18,943 bases of DNA, taken from NCBI GenBank assembly GCA_905479845.1, contig CAJQOB010000017.1, positions 1 through 18,943 on the forward strand, written 5' to 3'. A program made the translations under genes and the position numbers. This DNA comes from an uncultured Flavobacteriales bacterium (GTDB lineage: Bacteria > Bacteroidota > Bacteroidia > Flavobacteriales_D > Crocinitomicaceae). Positions within the stretch are counted from its first letter, which is position 1, and every line of letters starts with the position of its first letter. Of the stretch, positions 1 through 7,130 are shown in pieces. The notes under the pieces were generated by a model. That model saw only the letters and a program-made list of their open reading frames with translations, was not told the origin of the DNA and did not search any database.

Positions 1-594
1 CAATTTCTATACCTGACAATGTCCTTCGAACTGATTCAAATTCTTTAAACCCGAGGCCTTGATTTATTCGTTTCTTGATAAAACGATGGTCTTGTTCAAT
101 AATGTTATTTAGGTATTTACATTGCCTGATTTTTATCTTTGATTTCGTTGCCAACGCTCTTCGATTGTAAACTCGAATGGCACTTGAATTTGAACCACTT
201 TTATCGATATTGATTAGCTCTGGCTTTCCATTGTTCTCAATTGCTTTGATTAGAAAACTCTGAGCACTCATCCGTTGCCTGCGTTTGGTAATAAGAAATC
301 TATCGTCTTGCCTTCCTTGTCAACTGCTCGGTATAAATACATTCATTTACCTTTCACTTTGATATATGTCTCATCCATACGCCATCGGTTTCCAACTGGC
401 TTTTTACGTTTTCTAAATTCCTTTTCAATCATTGGAGTGAATTTAAATACCCAACGTTGAATGGTAGCATGGTCTACCTTGACTCCTCGAATTGAAAGTA
501 ATTCTTCTACATCTCGATAGCTCAGACTAAATCTTAGTTTGAAATAAACGGCTTGAAGAATGATCGCTTTTGGAAAACAATGATGCTTGAACAT
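1..594 (-). pseudogene. IS6-family DDE transposase, nonsense plus frameshift, 3' end off window
   Basis: The first frame (594 down to 343) gives 83 residues with the IS6 N-terminal pattern SYRDVEELL...VDHATIQRW and the first catalytic Asp in MDETYIKVKGK. A TGA at 345-343 stands where the family has a conserved Trp (VKGKW-YLYRAVD), and the frame continues as MYLYRAVDKEGKTIDFLL. Around 286-291 one base appears to be missing: shifting frame restores TKRRQRMSAQSFLIKAI and then the second Asp in ELINIDKSGSN and the Glu in NNIIEQDHRFIKKR. The reading runs off base 1 in RRTLSGIEI, so only a short C-terminus is missing. All three DDE residues survive, so the decay is recent, but the copy cannot make a full-length transposase without both readthrough and frameshifting. 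A sequencing error is a weaker explanation, since two independent lesions would be needed. Confidence 0.88.
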
Positions 595-657
595 GATCCT
601 TAGTTTAGCTTAAATCTAAGAATTTGTTTGAATTTGAAAAACAGATGCGATAGAACC
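1..657 (-). mobile_element. IS6-family insertion sequence, decayed, cut by window edge
   Basis: Minus-strand IS6/IS26-group element whose transposase is described separately. A candidate outer end lies at 642-657; read on the minus strand it is GGTTCTATCGCATCTG, which resembles from memory the GGTTCTGTTGCA-type terminal repeats of the IS6 family. The other end lies beyond base 1, so neither the paired inverted repeat nor an 8-base target duplication can be checked. The putative end lies only about ten bases past the stop codon of the patatin-domain gene, so the insertion probably landed just behind that gene and may have replaced its terminator. Bases 595-641 are AT-rich leader of the element with no other gene. 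Confidence 0.7.
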
Positions 658-667
658 TGCGCACCTC

Positions 668-3238
668 TCAAAAGTAAGAAGCTACATTGCCCAACCTTGT
701 GAATCTACTTGAAATAATTCGGTTGAAGTAGGTAATATTACTCGCACTCAATTGTCTTGATAGTACCGGCTCGTAGCAGTCCCAATCTTCAAAGAATCCC
801 TTTTTTTCTTCGGTAGATTTGATGATTTTGGCATTGTGTTTATCCAAGAAGGAAATCAAATCTTCACGGAAATCTCCTCCAGGAAAATTCAATACTTTTC
901 CATCAATTATTCCTTCGATGTCTGAAATGGAAACTTTGTGAGGAAGCACGATTCGCTCGAATTCTAAAAAGTCCTGCTTCGATGTGTAGTTACACAGGAA
1001 GTCATTCAAATATCCTGGGATTTTGTTCAGGCTGAGTCCGGTTTGTAGGTTCGCACTAATAGATGACTTTTCATTTTCATCCACCAAATAATCATCGCGA
1101 TTTGTTTCTTGCAAAAACTGATCAAATAGCAATTCGGCGTACCCGCTCTTACTGTTATCGATGTCTACAAAAACGATTGTCTTTCCTTTAAGTATTCCAC
1201 GATCGTAGAGGTAGAGGTATAGATCCCAGCAACCCAAGATTCCGCTATTATCGATTGCTCCTGCATCAATAAAGTGCCCAGACCCTTTGATCTTCGCTAC
1301 AGGACTGAAAACTGGGAAACGGTTAGTTGTGGAAACCGCTTGAAGGAAAGATACCGAGCCGTCCTTTCCGTTTTCCATTTTTAGATCAGATAGATTTTGG
1401 GCATAGGGAAATATCGAATCAAACTTAGACGTGTTGATCGAGCAGAAAATTCCCCGTTTACCATTTGTTGAAGCGGTGTTCATGATCAGAGCGGGGAGAG
1501 CTCGTTTTTCAGTTTGTAACTCCTTCCAATATTTGCGATAAGAAGTTGTGTTGAGCCATGTTGATCCGTCTTTTTGAATGTTTCGCTGATACTTCAACAT
1601 TCCATAATAGGATCGATCGTGTGAAGGGGAAATTTGATTGAAGGGATAAAATACACGTGCCAGATCTACACCAAAAAGTAAGGAGATATCCACGGAGGCA
1701 TAATTATCGTAGCAAATTTTTTGAATCACTTCATCCATGGTTTCGGAACGATGGCCGTATTGTCCGTAGATATTTCCGAATAGAGCCAAGCCTAACGACC
1801 CTCCAGACGCTCCCGACATAGCCACCGTTTGATTCAACATTTGATGGTTGGAGGATTTCTGTAGGCTATCCAATACCATCAATGTCCATGCGTTTGCTTT
1901 CAGTCCACCTCCATGTGAAGAGATGAAGAAAACAGTGTCCGGCATGGCTTTTACCCGCTCTTCAAATTCAGAAAGAACAATCCCGTCATCGTCTCTATCA
2001 ACAGGGTAAATCGTTAACTCGTTGAGGTGTGATTCTGTGAGGAGCCCCATGACAAGCATTGCAGCTAAAATCAACAATGCAGACGTCATAAACCTGAAAA
2101 TCCCTGAATTGAGAAAAGTCAATGGTTTACCCGCTTCTTTGTGTTTCTGAGACATTGAGTACTTCACGAAAAAGTATTTACCCAATGAACTGATGATAAA
2201 GAAATAGAAGTAGAGGTAAATTAGAACGATAACAATACCGTTAGGTAGAGGCCAAGTGCAGTTGATACTCGCAATGGTGAAGTACAAAATTGCTAAGAGT
2301 GCGAAATAAAAGGTAATCACAAATGCTACTAAATAGTTTGATGATTTCTCTACGCGACGCAAGATCGAAAGAAAGAATACTGAATTTCGCAATCCATCGT
2401 TTTTGAACGAACGCAATACATGACGCAACCTCGGTCGTACCAGTCTGAAAAATGAGAAGTTCAACATCATGCTGAAATTCGCCATCAGCAATAGGATCAG
2501 TCCTCCAGGGTTGAACAAACTCCCTTTAAAAATGACCAAAATGAACAACAGGAATGACATTCCCGAAAAGAAAAAATAATAGATTCCCACTCGTTTATAG
2601 ATAACAGATCGCTTGGCCAATGTTGAATGCAATGGACTCAGTTTTCTTTTGTAGTATCCATAAGAGAAAAAGGTTAAGCAGGCAAATGCGATTGAACTCC
2701 ATTTAATGATGAGGATGGAACTCGAAGCAATTGAATACTGTAGGTTGGGGAGGTAGGTGTGGTAAATGAAAATGGCCCATACGACGTATACCGCAAGTCC
2801 GAGGTATTGGCGCAAGATATTCGCGTAAATATCTTTCACATAATTTCTGTCATTAATTGGTTTGAAGGTATAAACGGACAGCCATTTCAGCCATTTATGC
2901 TTAAAGGGTTGCTCTTTTCTCCATGAAACGTATTTCCTACTATTGTTCAAGTTTCCTGCGTAGTAGGTATAGATTGGATAATGCGACAAACTGACAGCCA
3001 GTAGATTTATCAATACAAAACAGAGTAGTAGAGAGATTCGTCCTGTTTCGATCATCCTTAGAAGCATCGTAAAGGCTTGCTCCATTTGTGTGAGTAACAT
3101 CAGAATAACCAATATGATCGCAATACTAAGCACTGATGCCTTTGCGAAATTTGTTATAGAGTAGAGGGCACGTAAGATAAAACGCACTCTACCTTTAGTA
3201 GGTAACAATACTGGGAGTTCTCTTTTCTTTTCTGACAT
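668..3238 (-). CDS. Polytopic membrane protein with C-terminal patatin-like phospholipase domain
   Basis: An 856-residue protein in two parts. Residues 1-405 carry about nine hydrophobic segments (near 33-52, 68-86, 144-162, 178-193, 217-236, 244-262, 303-325, 333-353 and 382-402). From about 433 a patatin fold follows: the oxyanion-type glycine run SSHGGGLKANAW (441-452), the nucleophile elbow SGASGG with Ser478, and the dyad partner Asp658 in FIDAGA. These are the expected Ser-Asp catalytic residues of patatin lipases, so acyl-ester hydrolysis of membrane lipids is the likely reaction. Between the membrane part and the lipase sits an acidic DRDDDG loop (414-419) resembling a calcium-binding loop. 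The start ATG is at 3238; no clear promoter is seen. The gene stands alone, with an IS just past its stop. The substrate is unknown, and a role linked to the lipid genes across the divergent gap is only a guess. Confidence 0.8.
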   Translation of the reverse strand: MSEKKRELPVLLPTKGRVRFILRALYSITNFAKASVLSIAIILVILMLLTQMEQAFTMLLRMIETGRISLLLCFVLINLLAVSLSHYPIYTYYAGNLNNSRKYVSWRKEQPFKHKWLKWLSVYTFKPINDRNYVKDIYANILRQYLGLAVYVVWAIFIYHTYLPNLQYSIASSSILIIKWSSIAFACLTFFSYGYYKRKLSPLHSTLAKRSVIYKRVGIYYFFFSGMSFLLFILVIFKGSLFNPGGLILLLMANFSMMLNFSFFRLVRPRLRHVLRSFKNDGLRNSVFFLSILRRVEKSSNYLVAFVITFYFALLAILYFTIASINCTWPLPNGIVIVLIYLYFYFFIISSLGKYFFVKYSMSQKHKEAGKPLTFLNSGIFRFMTSALLILAAMLVMGLLTESHLNELTIYPVDRDDDGIVLSEFEERVKAMPDTVFFISSHGGGLKANAWTLMVLDSLQKSSNHQMLNQTVAMSGASGGSLGLALFGNIYGQYGHRSETMDEVIQKICYDNYASVDISLLFGVDLARVFYPFNQISPSHDRSYYGMLKYQRNIQKDGSTWLNTTSYRKYWKELQTEKRALPALIMNTASTNGKRGIFCSINTSKFDSIFPYAQNLSDLKMENGKDGSVSFLQAVSTTNRFPVFSPVAKIKGSGHFIDAGAIDNSGILGCWDLYLYLYDRGILKGKTIVFVDIDNSKSGYAELLFDQFLQETNRDDYLVDENEKSSISANLQTGLSLNKIPGYLNDFLCNYTSKQDFLEFERIVLPHKVSISDIEGIIDGKVLNFPGGDFREDLISFLDKHNAKIIKSTEEKKGFFEDWDCYEPVLSRQLSASNITYFNRIISSRFTRLGNVASYF

Positions 3239-3464
3239 AGTTGAATAGCGGACTATGGGTTATACTGGAGTGATTTAAGTGTCATGTTTCCCATTAAACA
3301 TAAATCTAACTCATTTTTTTTAATTAAAAGTGGTCTATTTCTTCAATTCAAGGAACAATATAGTCATTCGGCTTTAAATTTTCGAATAGGTTGATTAGCC
3401 CTTACGTCTTCCGTATCAACTACATAAAAAAGAGAAGCGCATTTAAACTTTTCTGGATACTTGG

Positions 3465-3503
3465 GTTACATGCGCTAAATGCAATGAGAGCGTATGTTAC
3501 ATG
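3465..3503. repeat. Direct repeat GTTACATG, two copies 31 bases apart
   Basis: Identical 8-mers at 3465-3472 and 3496-3503, start to start 31 bases, i.e. about three DNA turns, 60 to 100 bases before the UbiA start. They overlap the short inverted repeats noted for this intergenic region. They could be a pair of regulator sites, but 8-mers can recur by chance and no regulator gene lies in the window. Confidence 0.3.
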
Positions 3504-3550
3504 TCTCTGCTGATAACTTCACGAAGGATATTTTAAAATCAAATTAATTG

Positions 3551-3558
3551 TATCTTCA
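3551..3558 (+). promoter_or_regulatory. Possible Bacteroidota -7 element before the UbiA gene
   Basis: TATCTTCA lies four bases before the ATG at 3563 and resembles the Bacteroidota -7 consensus TAnnTTTG. The same arrangement (TATCTTTA, four bases, ATG) precedes the binding-protein gene at 18664. No TTG -33 element is seen at the usual distance, so this is tentative. If correct, the transcript would have almost no leader. Confidence 0.3.
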
Positions 3559-3562
3559 CATC

Positions 3563-4501
3563 ATGAGCCTGACCAAAGCATTACCATATCGACTAGCAGT
3601 CTATTTCACGGAACGTTTTCCTGTTCTTGTCTACATACCCTTTTCAATTATTCTATATCTCTGTTTGTCCTTTTTGGTACAATTGATTTCTGGAGTTGAT
3701 CCAGTATTTGATCAATACGGAGTTGCGGGTTGTTTAACGGCATTTCTCTTTATGCTTTTGATCCGAACATTCGATGATATAAAGGATGTCGATTTGGATC
3801 ACGATATTTTTCCAGATCGACCAGTTTCAAGAGGTGCAGTTTTAATTAAAGATGTGTATGGTTTGGCCATTTTTAGCTTTTGCTCCTTGGTAGCAATTAA
3901 CGTGCTTGTAGCGCCAAATAGTATTTGGGTGTTCGTAGGGGTGATGATCTATGCTCTTGGAACATTCAAGTATTTCTTCGCTGAGGAATTGCACATTCGA
4001 AAGCCTGTTGTTGCCATGATCACACACCAGCCTTTACCGCTGTCCATTGTGTTTGTTTTGATTCACATCTCCTTGGCTTCGGGACCTGAGTACAATTCAT
4101 TTGAAGTAAATCACTTGTTTTTATTATTGACCTTCGCACTTCCAGTTACGGCTTGGGAGGTTTCTCGAAAGATCAAAGCACCAAGTCAAGAGATTGAGCG
4201 ATATGCGACGTTTTCTAGAATTCTAGGACCAAAAGGAGCTTCTGCAATTCCATTAATTCTCTATGTGATTTCAGCTGGAGCAAGCGTGTTTTTAGCAAGG
4301 CATCTCGATTTACACAGTAGTTATTTCGTTCTGATCGGGTTCTACTTGTTGGTGGTCTCATATGCTTTTGTTCGATTCATCGCGAAGCCTATTCCAGATC
4401 GAAATATTCTGAAAAATGTGGCAATGATTTACACAGGTTTGTTCATGCTGACACTACTGGTGTACGTTTTTGTTCGTTATCAAGATGCTATTTTAAGCTA
4501 A
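3563..4501 (+). CDS. UbiA-family prenyltransferase
   Basis: A 312-residue integral membrane protein with about eight to nine hydrophobic segments. The first Asp-rich motif of UbiA enzymes is clear at 68-90: R68, D72, D75 and D79, then FPDRPVSRG, the site that binds the prenyl diphosphate through Mg2+. The second motif is not the usual Asp cluster; at 198-214 it reads WEVSRKIKAPSQEIERY, so the acceptor side is diverged. The family moves isoprenoid chains onto aromatic rings, or in archaea onto glycerol phosphate (DGGGP synthase). I chose ATG 3563 over the in-frame TTG at 3548 because the five extra residues are not typical of the family and a likely -7 box lies inside them. Its TAA overlaps the next ATG by one base (TAATG), so it is translationally coupled to the dikinase-like gene. 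The acceptor is unknown. Confidence 0.82.
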   Translation: MSLTKALPYRLAVYFTERFPVLVYIPFSIILYLCLSFLVQLISGVDPVFDQYGVAGCLTAFLFMLLIRTFDDIKDVDLDHDIFPDRPVSRGAVLIKDVYGLAIFSFCSLVAINVLVAPNSIWVFVGVMIYALGTFKYFFAEELHIRKPVVAMITHQPLPLSIVFVLIHISLASGPEYNSFEVNHLFLLLTFALPVTAWEVSRKIKAPSQEIERYATFSRILGPKGASAIPLILYVISAGASVFLARHLDLHSSYFVLIGFYLLVVSYAFVRFIAKPIPDRNILKNVAMIYTGLFMLTLLVYVFVRYQDAILS

Positions 4502-7122
4502 TGAACATCCTACGATCCAGTCATGACCGTATTCAAAATCTTAGTTCAAAAGAACTTGGAGGGAAAGGTTACCATTTGGTTCAACTGCAAAAGAACACAT
4601 TCAAGGTTCCTCCTTTTCTAGTGCTGACAAATGATTTGCTGAACCGAATTTTGGATAAAATTGAAATTGATCTTTCCAGACTTTCTGAAAATGCTCCGAA
4701 AGAATCAGTTATTAATTGTTTGGATGAAATTCAACAGGCCATTTTAGCTTACGAGTTTTCAAAATTAGAGGAAGAGTCAATATTATCTGAATTCGATTCA
4801 TTTTTCGGGGTTGATTCAATGATTTCTGTTCGCTCGTCAGGAGCAGCCGAGGATGGAGAAAACACTTCTTTTGCAGGACAGCACGCTACGTTTCTCTATG
4901 TAAAACGAGAAGAAGTCTTGAATAAAATTAAGTCTTGTTTGGCATCGGCTTGGAACTTTGGAGTGATTTCTTATCGCATCAAGCAGGGAGTGAGTTTACT
5001 CGAGGTTAATTTCGCGGTAGTTCTTCAAAAAATGATTTTTGCCACGAAATCAGGAATTGGATTTTCCATGAACCCTTCAGGGAATTTGGCTGATTCGGTA
5101 ATCGTCGCGGGATATGGAATAGGAGAGGGGATTGTTTCGGATGAGGTTGAATCCGATTCATACTTGATCGATCGTCAGAGTGCGCGAATATCAAAAACGA
5201 TAAAAACCAAAGGTCATAAATTGACTTACGAAGAAGGTAGAGGATTGGTTAAAACTGATGTTTCTCCTGAGGTAGTAGACGAATCAGTACTTAACGATGA
5301 GGAGATCAAAAGAGTAAGTGATGCTCTCTTTAAAGCTGAGAAAATGCTTGGAGGAATAGCAGATATTGAATTTTGTTTTGATGAATTTGGTGAGTTTTTT
5401 ATGCTTCAAACGCGTCCGGTTACGAGCGTTGTTTTGGCAAAAGTCAAACTACTTGATAATACGAATATTGTTGAAAGCTATCCTAGGATTAGCTTGCCAC
5501 TTACATTTACATTCGCCCGTCATGCCTATGAAAAAGCATTTCAGGGAGCGTCGAGAGCATTTTGGATTCCTAAAAGTACAATGGCAAAAATGGATGAAAT
5601 GTTCCATGATCTACTTGGCTATCATCAAGGTCGAATCTATTATCGATTGGACAATTGGTATAAGATGATTACGCTTGTTTTTAGTTCTAAAAAGTCGATT
5701 GAATCATGGGAGAAAGCAGTTGGGTTAAAGCGTCCGCCAAGTGATGAGCTGAAATTGTCATTCGGAAATAAACTAAAAGTGTACGCTTCGACCTTGTGGA
5801 GAATACTGAACCACAAACGTGGTAATCGAAAGTTTTTCAAGTTGTTTAATGAGAATTACGAAGTCTTGCGGCAACGAAATTTGAAAGAATTAAGTGTACT
5901 CGAACTTAGTGAGACGTTGGAGGAAACGGCAAGCGCCTTTTTCGAATTTTGGTACCTAACATTGATTAACGATTTGATGACCTTCAAAAGCTTTGATTGG
6001 GTGCAAAAGGGAATTGAACGAAGAAATCTTGGTTCCGAAGACTTGGCAAATGATTTGATCTCAGGAATTCATCAATCGGAATCAGAGCTTTCTATTGTTG
6101 AAGTACTTAGATTGAAGGACACGATTCAAAATGATTCAAAATTATCCGAGTTATTTGAAAGGGAGTCCAAAAAGGTTTGGGAAGTGATATCAACGGAGAA
6201 ACTTGGCGGTTTTTCAGATCACGTTAAACGACACATTGATCGCTTTGGTGATCGTACCCTTGCCGAATTGAAATTGGAAAATCCGTCTTTCAGAAAGGAA
6301 CCGTGGAGGTTCATAGATTTGATGAAAGGTCAATTGAAGTCAGGTAGCAGTTTAGGTGAATATGAGGAGAAACAAAGGATGCAAATCACCGAAAGTAAGA
6401 AATTGATTAAAGAGAACCATCAATGGTGGAACCCGCGTTCGTACTTCTTCAAGTTTGCCATTCGAACAGCTGCTTACGGTACACGAAATCGCGAAGACAT
6501 GCGATTCTGTCGTACACGTATTTATGGAGCGGTGAAAGATCTCTATTCTGAAATTGGAGTACGTTTTTCGGAATTAGATTTGATTTCGAATCCTGAAGAT
6601 ATTTTTTACCTAAAGAGCGAAGAAATTCGCGAAATCTGTAAGGGACCTGTGGCCATTCAAAAAGAGAAGATTGCCGTTCGGAAATCTGAGTTGGAGCGCG
6701 ATGCCTTGGCTGATTTGCCTGATCGAATTATTTATACCGACTCTCCTCCGATTTTCAAGAGCAAGAAGTCTTTTGTCAATCAAGATGATTTAGAATTTGA
6801 GGGCATTGCCGTTTCCAAGGGCGTCATTCGTGCTGAGGCAGTAGTGATTTCAAACCCAAGCTACGACTTAGATGTTTTGGGCAAAATCATTATCACGGAA
6901 ATTACAGATCCAGGGTGGGTCTTTTTGATGTCGCAAGCAGCAGGATTGATCAGTCAAAAAGGTTCTTTGTTATCGCACACGGCAATTGTTGGTCGAGAAA
7001 TGGGGATTCCAGTGATTGTAAGCGTTGACGATATCACTCAGCGGATCCAATCAGGAGACATCATCGAAATGGATGGTCAACGAGGAACTGTCAAAATTAT
7101 TGAGAGATCGAATTCCAAATAA
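4501..7122 (+). CDS. PEP-synthase/rifampin-phosphotransferase-like ATP-dependent enzyme (first copy)
   Basis: An 873-residue protein with the three-part layout of rifampin phosphotransferase and PigC rather than of PEP synthase. An N-terminal ATP-grasp domain (about 1-308) shows GGKG (20-23), ISVRSSGAAEDGENTSFAGQ (108-127) and LQTRPVT (302-308). A middle substrate domain follows, with SLPLTF (331-336), FGDRTLAELKLENPSFRKEP (582-601) and REDMRFCRTRIYG (664-676). The C-terminal swivelling domain carries the phosphohistidine loop GSLLSHTAIVGREMGIPVIV with H826. The usual chemistry is ATP to phosphohistidine to acceptor. There is no PEP/pyruvate barrel domain, so it should act on an organic acceptor hydroxyl or carbonyl. 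It is coupled to the UbiA gene by TAATG, which suggests it acts on the prenylated product or a partner of it. Acceptor unknown. Confidence 0.82.
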   Translation: MNILRSSHDRIQNLSSKELGGKGYHLVQLQKNTFKVPPFLVLTNDLLNRILDKIEIDLSRLSENAPKESVINCLDEIQQAILAYEFSKLEEESILSEFDSFFGVDSMISVRSSGAAEDGENTSFAGQHATFLYVKREEVLNKIKSCLASAWNFGVISYRIKQGVSLLEVNFAVVLQKMIFATKSGIGFSMNPSGNLADSVIVAGYGIGEGIVSDEVESDSYLIDRQSARISKTIKTKGHKLTYEEGRGLVKTDVSPEVVDESVLNDEEIKRVSDALFKAEKMLGGIADIEFCFDEFGEFFMLQTRPVTSVVLAKVKLLDNTNIVESYPRISLPLTFTFARHAYEKAFQGASRAFWIPKSTMAKMDEMFHDLLGYHQGRIYYRLDNWYKMITLVFSSKKSIESWEKAVGLKRPPSDELKLSFGNKLKVYASTLWRILNHKRGNRKFFKLFNENYEVLRQRNLKELSVLELSETLEETASAFFEFWYLTLINDLMTFKSFDWVQKGIERRNLGSEDLANDLISGIHQSESELSIVEVLRLKDTIQNDSKLSELFERESKKVWEVISTEKLGGFSDHVKRHIDRFGDRTLAELKLENPSFRKEPWRFIDLMKGQLKSGSSLGEYEEKQRMQITESKKLIKENHQWWNPRSYFFKFAIRTAAYGTRNREDMRFCRTRIYGAVKDLYSEIGVRFSELDLISNPEDIFYLKSEEIREICKGPVAIQKEKIAVRKSELERDALADLPDRIIYTDSPPIFKSKKSFVNQDDLEFEGIAVSKGVIRAEAVVISNPSYDLDVLGKIIITEITDPGWVFLMSQAAGLISQKGSLLSHTAIVGREMGIPVIVSVDDITQRIQSGDIIEMDGQRGTVKIIERSNSK

Positions 7123-7130
7123 TTGGAATT
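7111..7130. terminator. Shared hairpin spanning both convergent stop codons
   Basis: Perfect 8-base stem AATTCCAA/TTGGAATT (7111-7118 with 7123-7130) around the loop ATAA. The TAA of the upstream plus-strand gene (7120-7122) lies in the loop, and the minus-strand TAA (7131-7129) overlaps the right arm. It is symmetric and could serve both operons, but the stem is AT-rich and there is no long T run, so termination may be weak. Confidence 0.5.

Larger units (their letters stand above)
3239..3562. other. Divergent intergenic region with short repeats
   Basis: 324 bases between the patatin-domain gene and the UbiA gene, AT-rich, with no open frame worth calling and no RNA gene I recognise. It must hold the promoters of both divergent units. 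The only structure I see is near the UbiA side: the direct repeat GTTACATG at 3465-3472 and 3496-3503, and short inverted repeats AGCGCAT/ATGCGCT (3436-3442 with 3470-3476) and GCATTTA/TAAATGC (3439-3445 with 3476-3482). Confidence 0.5.

Noticed and set aside
3548..3562. TTG start giving five extra residues on the UbiA protein
   Set aside because: The ATG at 3563 is in frame, fits the family start better, and the extra bases overlap a likely -7 box.
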